Origin: Collinsella aerofaciens | GTDB lineage: Bacteria > Actinomycetota > Coriobacteriia > Coriobacteriales > Coriobacteriaceae | Assembly: GCF_028209885.1 (NCBI RefSeq) | Contig: NZ_JAQLEM010000007.1 | Span: forward strand, 1 to 64,000 | DNA: 64,000 bases | Reading direction: 5' to 3' | Shown: one piece after another, positions 24,385 through 32,634 of the stretch | Numbering within the stretch: the first letter of the stretch is position 1 | Layout of the letters: every line of letters begins with the position of its first letter | The notes under the pieces: model-generated | Seen by the model: only the letters and a program-made list of their open reading frames with translations | Databases searched by the model: none | Told to the model about the DNA's origin: nothing | Translations under genes and position numbers: made by a program

Positions 24385-24586
24385 TGGACGGTTAATTCAG
24401 ATACGTATAAGGCGGCGGGCGTTCGAGGCGTGCCTAAGGCCCTTGAGGGCGATTTGAGGGTAAATATGCAGCGGTTGTACTCGAGAACGATGAGATTTGG
24501 ACGGCATGGCATCCGCTGGGGAGCTCAGAAGGCTCCGAACGGTCCTTTGGAGCTTTAAAAAAATACGTATCTGAACTAATTGTCCA
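24385..24586. mobile_element. 202-bp element with terminal inverted repeats (right copy)
   Basis: Begins TGGACGGTTAATTCAGATAC and ends GTATCTGAACTAATTGTCCA, close to the ends of the 22866-23069 element, with a different interior that still keeps GGAGCTTTA near its right end. It lies 154 bases upstream of the hypothetical gene's start. Confidence 0.7.
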
Positions 24587-24605
24587 GGGAAGGTTGGCGA
24601 GGGAT

Positions 24606-24640
24606 AGAAAAAGGGTCGGAAGCTCGCTTCCGACCCTTTA
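24606..24640 (-). terminator. Intrinsic terminator of prs
   Basis: AAAGGGTCGGAAGC (24610-24623) pairs with GCTTCCGACCCTTT (24626-24639); on the minus strand a T-run follows the stem. It shows that prs transcription ends before the hypothetical gene. Confidence 0.88.
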
Positions 24641-24667
24641 AAAGCATCAAAGATGATGCGCGGCAGG

Positions 24668-25654
24668 CTACAGCGCGAAATCGCCGCCGACGAGCGTGGA
24701 GACGGGCTCCTCGTGGTAAACGGCGGAGATGGCCTGAGCGAACTCCTCGGCGACCGAGATGGTCTTGATCTTGCCGCCGACCTCGACGGGAATGGCGTCG
24801 GTGACGAGGCACTCGACGATCGGGGCGTCGTTCAGACGCTCGATGGCCGGACCGGAGAAGATGCCGTGGGTGGCGCAGACGTAGATGTCGCCAGCGCCCA
24901 TAGCCTTGAGCTCTTTGACGTTGGCGCACAGGGTGCCAGCGGTGTCGATCATGTCGTCGTTGATGATGCAGGTCTTGCCCTTGATGTCACCGATGATGCC
25001 CATGACCTCGGCGGCGTTGTGGCGCGGACGGCCCTTGTGGGCGATGGCCAGGTCGCAGCCGAGCATGTCGGACAGCTTCTTGGCGGCCTTGGCGCGACCC
25101 ACGTCGGGGGAGACGACAACCAGGTTGTCGGTGTCGAAGTGCATGTCGTTGTAGTACTGGCCAAACAGCGGCAGCGCGGACAGGTGGTTAACCGGGATAT
25201 CAAAGAAGCCCTGGATCTGGCCCTGGTGCAGGTCGAGGGTGATGATGCGATTGACGCCGGCGCGCTCGAGCAGGTTGGCGACGAGGCGGGCGGTGATGGG
25301 CTCGCGCGGGCCGGCCTTGCGGTCCTGGCGGGCATAGCCGTAGTGGGTGATAACGGCGGTGATGGAGCGGGCGGATGCGCGCTTGGCAGCGTCGGTGGCG
25401 ATGAGCAGCTCCATGAGCATGTCGTTGACGTTGCCGCCGGCCACGGACTGAATCAGGAAGACGTCGGCGCCGCGGACGGTCTCGTCGTAGCGGGCGTAAA
25501 TCTCACCATTGGCGAACTGCTTTAGCGTAAGGCCCGAAAGCTCGACCCCAAGGTACTCAGCAATCTTCTGAGCGAGGGGACGGTTGGAGGAACCGGAATA
25601 CACGCGGATGGACTTGCGCATATTCTCCGACTTCTCGGGATCATTAATCGGCAT
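24668..25654 (-). CDS. prs: Ribose-phosphate pyrophosphokinase (PRPP synthetase)
   Basis: Makes PRPP from ribose 5-phosphate and ATP; PRPP feeds purF in this window. The 328 residues show IRVYSGSSNRPLAQKIAEYL, FANGEIYARYDETVRGADVF, HYGYARQDRKAGPREPI, the signature DLHQGQIQGFFDIPVNHLSA, and the PRPP loop INDDMIDTAGTL. RBS is AAGGAG before ATG 25654. The gene lies 193 bases after glmU on the same strand with a terminator between, so it may have its own promoter. Confidence 0.96.
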   Translation of the reverse strand: MPINDPEKSENMRKSIRVYSGSSNRPLAQKIAEYLGVELSGLTLKQFANGEIYARYDETVRGADVFLIQSVAGGNVNDMLMELLIATDAAKRASARSITAVITHYGYARQDRKAGPREPITARLVANLLERAGVNRIITLDLHQGQIQGFFDIPVNHLSALPLFGQYYNDMHFDTDNLVVVSPDVGRAKAAKKLSDMLGCDLAIAHKGRPRHNAAEVMGIIGDIKGKTCIINDDMIDTAGTLCANVKELKAMGAGDIYVCATHGIFSGPAIERLNDAPIVECLVTDAIPVEVGGKIKTISVAEEFAQAISAVYHEEPVSTLVGGDFAL

Positions 25655-25796
25655 TACCCTTCTCCTTTATACATCGAATGCCATATAGATGCCTTTTTGC
25701 ATTGTAACCGCGCGGCGGGGTTTATCGAGTCTTGATAACGTCTTTACCGTCAACGGACACGAACCGACCACTCATCCGGTTGCGCAGGTCACGATA

Positions 25797-25830
25797 GAAA
25801 AAGGAGCCGCCCCCATGGGAACAGCTCCTT
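25797..25830 (-). terminator. Intrinsic terminator of glmU
   Basis: AAGGAGC (25801-25807) pairs with GCTCCTT (25824-25830); on the minus strand the stem is followed by TTTTTC. Confidence 0.75.
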
Positions 25831-25847
25831 AGATGCTTGGTAAAACG

Positions 25848-27260
25848 TTATGCTTCGTCGTCCTCGTGCAGGCGGCGGCGATAATCGGCGGCCCAGCCCT
25901 CGATATTTACCTGACGGGCGCGGCCCAGACCGAGTGCGTCGGCCGGGACCGGCTCGGTGATGACGGAGCCGGCGGCCACGAGTGCACCGTCGCCAATCTG
26001 GGCGGGCGCGACCATCATGGTGTCGGAACCGATGAAGGCGTCCTTGCCGATGACGGTCTTGTGCTTGTGAACGCCGTCGTAGTTGCAGGTGATAGAGCCC
26101 GCGCCCACGTTGACGCCGGAGCCCATGGTGGTGTCGCCGATGTAGGACAGGTGCGGCACCTTGGAGCCCTCGCCGATCGTGGACTTCTTGATCTCCACGT
26201 GCGTGCCGGCCTTGGAGCCGTCGAGCATGTGGGTGCCCGGGCGCAGGTAGGCGCGCGGGCCGCAGTCGACGCCGTTCTCGATGACGGCCTCGATGGCGAT
26301 AGTCTCATCGATGACGCAGCCGCTGCCGACGGTGGTGTCGGTGAGGCGGCTGTTGGGGCCAAGCTGGCACTCCTCGCCCACGGTGACGTGGCCGATCAGG
26401 TGCGTCTGCGGCCACACGACGGTGTCACGGCCGATAACGGCGTCGGGGCCGATCCAGGCCTGCGTGGGATCGATGAACGTGACGCCCTCGGCCATCCAGT
26501 GCTCGTTGATGCGGTCGCGCGCGATGGCGGTGAGCTGTGCGAGCTGGATGCGGCTGTTGACGCCCAGGCCGTCGCGGTAGTCATCGCAGTGGAAGATGGA
26601 GACTGCCTGGCCGTGGCCTTTGAGGATCTCGAGCATGTCGGGCAGATAGTACTCGGACTGCGCGTTGTCGTTGCCGATCTCGTTGATGTGGGCGGCGAGC
26701 TGCGCGCCGTCGAAGGCGTAGCAGCCGGCGTTGCACTCCAGCAGCGTGGCGGCCTGCTCGGGCGTGCAGTCCTTCTGCTCGATGATGCGCTCGATCTGGC
26801 CGTCGGCGCCCAGCTTGATGCGGCCGTAGCCGAAGGGGTCGGGCGGGGTCATGGTCATGACGGTGCAGGCGAGCTCGCCGGTGGCGACGGTCTGCGCGAA
26901 CTTGGCGACGGTGTCGGCGGTGATGAGCGGCAGGTCGCCGTTGAGCACGACGACGGGGCCTTGCGTGATGCCGCAGGCCTCGAGCGCGACCTTCACGGCG
27001 TGACCGGTGCCCAGGCGCTCGGTCTGCTCGACGCACTCGACCTTGGTGGCGCTGCTGGCGTAGGCGCCGTCGATGAGGGCGCGCATCTCGTCGGCGTGGC
27101 TGCCGATGACGACCACGACGCGGCTGCAGCCGGCCTTGATGGTGGCGTCGACGATCCACTGGACCATGGGCTTGCCCAGGATCTTGTGCGAAACCTTGCA
27201 GTGGTTCGACTTCATGCGGGTGCCCTCGCCGGCAGCGAGGATAATTGCGGTTGCGTCCAT
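25848..27260 (-). CDS. glmU: Bifunctional UDP-N-acetylglucosamine pyrophosphorylase / glucosamine-1-phosphate N-acetyltransferase
   Basis: Makes UDP-GlcNAc for peptidoglycan. The N-terminal uridyltransferase domain starts with IILAAGEGTRMKSNHCKVSH and contains VVVLNGDLPLIT. After about residue 250 comes the left-handed beta-helix acetyltransferase domain: hexapeptide repeats, YLRPGTHMLDGSKAGTHVEI, and CNYDGVHKHKTVIGKDAFIG. The 470 residues are normal. ATG 27260 follows AGGAG on the minus strand; the 18 upstream in-frame codons lack an RBS. Confidence 0.95.
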   Translation of the reverse strand: MDATAIILAAGEGTRMKSNHCKVSHKILGKPMVQWIVDATIKAGCSRVVVVIGSHADEMRALIDGAYASSATKVECVEQTERLGTGHAVKVALEACGITQGPVVVLNGDLPLITADTVAKFAQTVATGELACTVMTMTPPDPFGYGRIKLGADGQIERIIEQKDCTPEQAATLLECNAGCYAFDGAQLAAHINEIGNDNAQSEYYLPDMLEILKGHGQAVSIFHCDDYRDGLGVNSRIQLAQLTAIARDRINEHWMAEGVTFIDPTQAWIGPDAVIGRDTVVWPQTHLIGHVTVGEECQLGPNSRLTDTTVGSGCVIDETIAIEAVIENGVDCGPRAYLRPGTHMLDGSKAGTHVEIKKSTIGEGSKVPHLSYIGDTTMGSGVNVGAGSITCNYDGVHKHKTVIGKDAFIGSDTMMVAPAQIGDGALVAAGSVITEPVPADALGLGRARQVNIEGWAADYRRRLHEDDEA

Positions 27261-27451
27261 GTGATCTCCTGTTACGTTATAGAGACGTGTGTTTGGAAAC
27301 GATACACGGCGCAATATGATACCGCAGGCATATGATGAGCGCGTAACGATTGATGCGCGACGGCCGATGTCGGTGACGCTGACGCAGTGTTTGCGCTGGT
27401 TGTGTATGGCGGCGGCGCTGCGGCGTTGACGTTTTGAGCGAGGGGATGGGG

Positions 27452-28345
27452 GTGCCCGTGGATATCATGCGAGAGGAATCGGGCAACGGACCCGTCGCGG
27501 CATTTTCGATGTCGCATCCGGCGGTGCCGGCACTCTATATTGTGTTGACGCTGGGGCTCACCATGTTCTCGATGCAGCCGGTGCTGATCGCGCTGTCGCT
27601 TGCGGGCGGGTTGGCGTACGGGTTTGCGACGCGCGGTGCTGCGCGCACGTTGGGGGCGCTTCGCTGGCAGCTGCCGGTGATTTTGATCATCGCGGTGCTC
27701 AATCCGCTGTTTAGCGCCTCGGGCTCGACGGAGGTGTTTCGTATTGGCATGCGCGCGGTGTATCTGGAGAGCATGGTTTACGGCCTGTGCATGGGCGGGC
27801 TGTTTGTGGCGAGCGTGCTGTGGTTTGAGGCCGCGGCGTCGATGCTCGAATACGACAAGGTGCTCGCACTGTTGGGCAACGCCGCGCCGGTGATCGCGCT
27901 CATGATCTCGATGTGCATGCGGCTTATCCCACAGTTTTTGCGCCGCGGCCGCACGGTGCTGGCGGTACAGGACGCGATCGATGTGCCGGGGCGTGCGCCC
28001 ACCGATCCCGTGCGATCGCGCCTGCGGGCATCGAGCGTACTGATGGGCTGGGGCATGGAAGATTCGCTTGAGCGCGCCGACGCCATGCGCTCGCGCGGGT
28101 GGGGCGCCGCGACGCGTCGCACGACGTACGCGCGGTATCGGCTAGGGCGCGGCGACGCTGCCGCGCTGGTCGGGCTCGCGCTGTTTGGTGCTGCCGCGGT
28201 GGCCGTGGCGGCGACCGCGACGACACGGTATTCGTTTTATCCGCAGCTCTCGGTGCCGGCGCCGTGGCTGGGCTATGTCGTGTACGCTGCCTGGATGATG
28301 CTGCCTTGCGCGTCGCACGCGATTGATGAGAAGAGGTTTGGCTGA
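27452..28345 (+). CDS. ECF transporter T component (EcfT)
   Basis: The transmembrane scaffold of an energy-coupling-factor vitamin/metal importer, about 297 residues. It has five or six hydrophobic segments and the characteristic helix with AMRSRGW (near 215), equivalent to the Ala-Arg-Gly coupling motif that contacts the ATPases. The start is uncertain: GTG 27452 has AGGGG six bases upstream; TTG 27434 and ATG 27446 are also in frame but poorly spaced. The stop overlaps the ATPase start (TGATG). The three genes T, A and S form a complete module. Confidence 0.85.
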   Translation: MPVDIMREESGNGPVAAFSMSHPAVPALYIVLTLGLTMFSMQPVLIALSLAGGLAYGFATRGAARTLGALRWQLPVILIIAVLNPLFSASGSTEVFRIGMRAVYLESMVYGLCMGGLFVASVLWFEAAASMLEYDKVLALLGNAAPVIALMISMCMRLIPQFLRRGRTVLAVQDAIDVPGRAPTDPVRSRLRASSVLMGWGMEDSLERADAMRSRGWGAATRRTTYARYRLGRGDAAALVGLALFGAAAVAVAATATTRYSFYPQLSVPAPWLGYVVYAAWMMLPCASHAIDEKRFG

Positions 28346-29988
28346 TGGCTCGGTTGGATAGGAGCTCGGCGGCGGGTGTGGCATATGGCTCGGCCGCGCC
28401 GGCGATTGAGGTGCGGAGCCTGAGCTTTGCCTACCCCGATGCTGATGCTGCGGTGCTCGAGGGGCTCGACTGGTCTGTTCCCCAAGGTGCATTTGCGCTG
28501 CTTGTTGGCGGTACCGGATCGGGTAAGTCGACGCTGCTGTCGCTGCTCAAGCCCGAGATCGCTCCGGCGGGCGAGCGCACTGGCGAACTGAGCGTGCTGG
28601 GCGAGAACGTTGCCGACATGGACGTGCGGGCATCGGCGGAGCGCGTGGGCTATGTGTTCCAGGATCCCGAGAACCAGATCGTGTGCGAAACCGTGTGGCA
28701 CGAGATGGCGTTTGGCCTAGAGAATCTGGGTGTGTCGCGCGACGAGATGCGCCGCCGTGTTGCCGAGACCAGCTATTTCTTTGGTCTGGAGGACTGGCTT
28801 CATCGTGATACCGATACGCTTTCGGGTGGCCGCAAGCAGCTGCTGTCGCTTGCCGCCGTCCTGGCGCTGCGCCCGCGCGTGCTGCTGCTCGACGAGCCCA
28901 CGTCTCAGCTCGATCCCGTTGCCGAGAAGAATTTCCTGCACGCGCTGTTTCGTGTGAATCGCGAGCTGGGCTGCACGGTTGTTGTGGCGACGCATCAGCC
29001 GCGCCCAATGCTCGAATACGCGACGTGTGCGTACCGGATTGAGGATGGCCGCGTGCACGAGGCGGCGGATATGGCTTCTTTGGTATGCCGAGAATCGCTG
29101 TTTTCCGATGACACGTTGGGGTGGGGTGCCATCCGATGTGCAAAAAACGGAGTATTCAGCAGGCGTGAGGACAATTTGGGCTCTCTGGAGCCGCCCGGGG
29201 ACGTATCGAGCGCGAAAAAAAGTTTGGAATTGGACAAATCGTCCGAATTTGTGGCGCAAACGTCGCTCGAGAACGGCTTGGAAGCCTTCTCGCGCACGGA
29301 TGGAAGCAGAATACTCCAAAAAATGCACGGCGGGTCGGCTACCACCCTGTCGGAAGGCTGGTTTCGCTACGATCGAGCGTCCGGCTGGGTGCTGCGCGGG
29401 CTCGATGCGTCGTTTTCGGCCGGTGCGGTGCATGCGATCGTGGGCGGCAACGGATGCGGTAAGTCGACGATGCTTTCGGTGCTGGCGAAGACCGCCAAGC
29501 TGCAGCGCGGCCGCATGGTGCGCGGAGCGGCCTCGGCGGCGCTGCTGCCTCAGAATCCCAAAGCATTGCTGGTTGCCGAGACGGTTCGCGATGAGCTGAT
29601 GGAATGGGCCTCAACCTGCGGATATGACGAGAACTTGGCGCGGGAGCGTGCGGCGAGCTTGGGGTTGTCGGGTCTGGATGGACGCCATCCGTACGATCTT
29701 TCGGGCGGGCAGCGTCAACTGCTTGCATTGGCAAAACTGCTGCTAATCGGCCCCGAACTGCTATTGCTCGATGAGCCCACCAAGGGTCTAGACCTGTTCA
29801 GCCGCCGCATCATCGCCCGCGCCCTGCGTGACCATGCGAAGGCTGGCGGCACCGTCATCATGGCTACGCACGATTTGGACTTTGCCGAGCAGGTAGCCGA
29901 CGACGTCGCCATGATGTTTGACGGCGAGATTGCCTGCATGGAGCCGCCGGCCGACTTCTTTGCCGACAACGTGTTCTATAGGGCGTGA
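28345..29988 (+). CDS. ECF transporter ATPase with two fused ABC domains
   Basis: A 547-residue protein that joins the two ATPases (EcfA and EcfA') of a typical ECF module. Domain 1 (about 20-245): Walker A VGGTGSGKSTLL, Q-loop VFQDPENQIV, signature LSGGRKQLLSLAA, Walker B VLLLDEPTSQLD. Domain 2 (about 335-545): VGGNGCGKSTML, LPQNPKALL, LSGGQRQLLALAK, LLLLDEPTKGLD and THDLDFAEQ. The linker (about 250-335) is polar and poorly conserved in appearance. It overlaps the T gene by one base. Confidence 0.92.
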   Translation: MARLDRSSAAGVAYGSAAPAIEVRSLSFAYPDADAAVLEGLDWSVPQGAFALLVGGTGSGKSTLLSLLKPEIAPAGERTGELSVLGENVADMDVRASAERVGYVFQDPENQIVCETVWHEMAFGLENLGVSRDEMRRRVAETSYFFGLEDWLHRDTDTLSGGRKQLLSLAAVLALRPRVLLLDEPTSQLDPVAEKNFLHALFRVNRELGCTVVVATHQPRPMLEYATCAYRIEDGRVHEAADMASLVCRESLFSDDTLGWGAIRCAKNGVFSRREDNLGSLEPPGDVSSAKKSLELDKSSEFVAQTSLENGLEAFSRTDGSRILQKMHGGSATTLSEGWFRYDRASGWVLRGLDASFSAGAVHAIVGGNGCGKSTMLSVLAKTAKLQRGRMVRGAASAALLPQNPKALLVAETVRDELMEWASTCGYDENLARERAASLGLSGLDGRHPYDLSGGQRQLLALAKLLLIGPELLLLDEPTKGLDLFSRRIIARALRDHAKAGGTVIMATHDLDFAEQVADDVAMMFDGEIACMEPPADFFADNVFYRA

Positions 29989-29992
29989 TGGG

Positions 29993-30706
29993 ATGACGGA
30001 CTGTCGTTTCTCGCGTTTGCTTGCAAAACTGGAGATCCCGCTGTTGTTGGCGGTGCCGGCGGTGATGGCCGCCGCGTTGCTGGCGGGTGTTGAGCAGGCA
30101 GCGTTGGCCATGCTGGTTGTGGTGGCGTTGGTGCTTGCGCTGTTCTTTGCGGGTTACGAGGCATCTCGTCCGGGTTTGCGCCAGATTATGCCCACGCTGG
30201 TGCTGGCGGCGCTGGCGGCGGCGGGGCGCATCCTGTTTGGGCCCATTCCCGACTTTAAACCGGTGAGCGCCATCGCCATTATCGCGGGGGCGACGCTTGG
30301 TCGCCGCAATGGTTTTATGGTTGGCGCGCTGGCGGCGCTGACCAGCAATTTCTTTTTTGGACAGGGCATGTGGACGCCGTGGCAGATGTATGCCTGGGGG
30401 CTCGTGGGATACGTTGGCGGTGCGCTGGCGTATGCGGGCGCGTTCGACCGCGCCGACGGCACCGTGCGCATGCCGGCGCTGCTGGCGTACGGCTTTGCGT
30501 CGGGCCTGCTCTATGGCGTCGTGATCAACGCGTATGACATCATTGGGTTTGTACAGCCGCTTACTTGGGCGGGTGCCGTGGCACGTCTTGCCACGGCAGT
30601 GCCGTTCGATATTACGCACGGACTCGCGACATGCGTGTTTTTGGCCGCCTTGTACAAGCCCTGGTGCCGTCGCATTAACCGTGTCGTCGTGAAATACGGG
30701 CTGTAA
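29993..30706 (+). CDS. ECF transporter S component, substrate unassigned
   Basis: A 237-residue protein with about six hydrophobic segments that should be the substrate-binding unit of the T-A module upstream. Characteristic text is GRILFGPIPDFKPVSAIAII, GATLGRRNGFMVGALAALTS, and FFFGQGMWTPWQMYAWGLVG, a conserved pattern in ECF_trnsprt-type S components. The ligand cannot be told from this and I saw no riboswitch upstream. The start is ATG 29993, four bases after the ATPase stop. Confidence 0.82.
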   Translation: MTDCRFSRLLAKLEIPLLLAVPAVMAAALLAGVEQAALAMLVVVALVLALFFAGYEASRPGLRQIMPTLVLAALAAAGRILFGPIPDFKPVSAIAIIAGATLGRRNGFMVGALAALTSNFFFGQGMWTPWQMYAWGLVGYVGGALAYAGAFDRADGTVRMPALLAYGFASGLLYGVVINAYDIIGFVQPLTWAGAVARLATAVPFDITHGLATCVFLAALYKPWCRRINRVVVKYGL

Positions 30707-30730
30707 GGCATTTCGCGTTCCCTCACGAAC

Positions 30731-30793
30731 TTGCGGTGGAATAGTTCTCGTTTTTGGCTATTTGCTGCCCAAACAGGAACTATTCCACCGCAA
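30731..30793. repeat. Intergenic inverted repeat, 17-bp perfect arms
   Basis: TTGCGGTGGAATAGTTC (30731-30747) pairs with GAACTATTCCACCGCAA (30777-30793) around 29 bases. It lies between convergent ecfS and xth, without a T-run. The embedded GGAATAG is shared with the 41-bp palindromes at 35-36.5 kb, but the arms are otherwise different. Confidence 0.7.
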
Positions 30794-30854
30794 CTTATAG
30801 GGGGAGAGGGGTCACATGATCTGTTTTCCTCTGTCCCCCAGGAATTACTTGGGG

Positions 30855-31673
30855 CTAGAGCTTTAGCGTGAGGGTGACGGGGCAGTGGTCGCTGCCGAAG
30901 ATATCGCCACGGATACCGGTGTCGCGAACGTTGGCGGCGATTGAATCACTTACCAGGAAGTAGTCGATGCGCCAGCCGGCGTTGTTCTTGCGGGCATTAA
31001 AGCGGTAGCTCCACCAGCTGTAGATGCCCTCGACGTCGGGGTTTGCCGCGCGCCAGGTATCGGTGAAGCCGGCGTTGAGCAGCTCGGTAAACTTGCCGCG
31101 TTCCTCGTCCGAAAAGCCGGCGTTGCCGCGGTTGGACTTGGGGTTCTTAAGGTCGATCTCCTCGTGCGCCACGTTAAAGTCGCCACAGGTCACCACGGGC
31201 TTGCCGGTCTCGCGCTCAAGCGCGCTCAAAAAGCCGCGGTAGGCATCGTCCCAGGCCATGCGCACGTCGATGCGGGCGAGTTCGTTTTGCGCGTTGGGAG
31301 TGTAGACATCCACAAACCAGAACTTGTCGAACTCCAGCGCGCAGACGCGGCCCTCGGTCGCGGCTTGGGCGACGAGCTCGGCCGCCTCGCCCTCGCCGGC
31401 GTAGGGCAGCAGCGCATCGGCGCGCAGTACGCGCAGCGGTTCCTGGCGGCTAAAGACCGCGGTGCCCGAGTAGCCCTTGCGCTCGGCGTAGCTCCAGGTT
31501 TGGTGATAGCCGGGCAGGTCGATATCGACCTGGCCCTCCTGCAGCTTGGTCTCTTGCAGCGCCAGGATATCGACGTCGAGTTCTTGCGCGATCTGGATAA
31601 AGCTCGGGTCCTTTTTGAGCACGGCGCGCAGGCCGTTGACGTTCCACGAGGCGAAAGTGTAAGTCTGAGGCAT
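30855..31673 (-). CDS. xth: Exodeoxyribonuclease III
   Basis: A 272-residue AP endonuclease/3'-5' exonuclease for base-excision repair. Catalytic motifs: FASWNVNGLRAVL, LQETKLQEG (metal-binding Glu), VDVYTPN, GDFNVAHEEID, YSWWSYRFNARKNNAGWRID, and the terminal GSDHCPV with the catalytic His. RBS AAAGGA precedes ATG 31673. It is divergent from the sirtuin gene. Confidence 0.95.
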   Translation of the reverse strand: MPQTYTFASWNVNGLRAVLKKDPSFIQIAQELDVDILALQETKLQEGQVDIDLPGYHQTWSYAERKGYSGTAVFSRQEPLRVLRADALLPYAGEGEAAELVAQAATEGRVCALEFDKFWFVDVYTPNAQNELARIDVRMAWDDAYRGFLSALERETGKPVVTCGDFNVAHEEIDLKNPKSNRGNAGFSDEERGKFTELLNAGFTDTWRAANPDVEGIYSWWSYRFNARKNNAGWRIDYFLVSDSIAANVRDTGIRGDIFGSDHCPVTLTLKL

Positions 31674-31786
31674 GGTGTCCTTTCGACGGGGTTGGCAGGC
31701 TTAAGATTAACGCAACAAGAGCGGGGCGGAGTCCGCGAGTGATAGTGCGAACGCCGCCGTCCCGGAGACACGGACGGAGGACATAT

Positions 31787-32539
31787 ATGACGCAGGCGAT
31801 AACGGACTCCAAACAGGCCTCCGCCGCGCTGGCGGAGCTGTTCGGCACCCACAAGTGCGTGGTCTTCTTTGGCGGCGCGGGCGTTTCCACGGCGAGTGGC
31901 ATCCCCGATTTCCGCAGCGTGGACGGCCTATATCACCAACAGTTTGCCTACCCGCCCGAGACCATGCTCTCGCATAGCTTTTACGAGGTGCACCCGGCCG
32001 AGTTCTTCGACTTCTACCGCACCAAGATGATCGCGCTTGGCGCCAAGCCCAACCGCTGCCACACCAAGCTGGCCGAGCTGGAGCGCGCCGGCAAGCTAAA
32101 TGCCGTGGTGACGCAAAACATTGACGGCCTGCATCAGATGGCCGGCTCACAGCGCGTGTTCGAGCTGCACGGATCGGTCCATCGCAACATTTGCCAGTCG
32201 TGCGGCGCGGTCTATAGCGCCGAGTGGATTTGCTCGCGCGAGCACGAGGACGCCGCGGGCGTGCCCGTGTGCCCCGCGTGCGGCGGGCGCATTAAGCCCG
32301 ATGTGGTGCTCTACGAGGAGCCGCTCGACGAGCATGTGTTGACCGGTGCCGTTGCCGCCATCGCCGCGGCCGATGCCCTCATCGTGGGCGGGACCTCGCT
32401 CGTGGTGTATCCGGCGGCGGGCCTTACGCGTTACTTTACCGGCGATACGCTGGCCATTTGCAATCTTGCTCCCACCGATCAGGATGCAAATGCCGACCTG
32501 CTGATTTCTTGCGACATCGCGGCCGCGTTTGCGTTCTAG
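31787..32539 (+). CDS. NAD-dependent protein deacylase, Sir2 family
   Basis: A 250-residue sirtuin. NAD-binding motif FFGGAGVSTASGIPDFRS near residue 26, catalytic VVTQNIDGLHQMAG and ELHGSVHRNIC, and four zinc Cys as CQSCG...CPACGG. The segment VYPAAGLTRYF replaces the more usual VxPAxxLP. ATG 31787 follows GGAGG at 31776-31780. A 95-base gap separates it from folP. Confidence 0.92.
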   Translation: MTQAITDSKQASAALAELFGTHKCVVFFGGAGVSTASGIPDFRSVDGLYHQQFAYPPETMLSHSFYEVHPAEFFDFYRTKMIALGAKPNRCHTKLAELERAGKLNAVVTQNIDGLHQMAGSQRVFELHGSVHRNICQSCGAVYSAEWICSREHEDAAGVPVCPACGGRIKPDVVLYEEPLDEHVLTGAVAAIAAADALIVGGTSLVVYPAAGLTRYFTGDTLAICNLAPTDQDANADLLISCDIAAAFAF

Positions 32540-32634
32540 CCCGCGCGCGCGGATACAATAGAAAGACTGAGTGCAAAGCGACCCCGCCGCCAGCTCCCCA
32601 AGCTCGGCGGCGTGGGCATTTTAGGAGGATGTTC

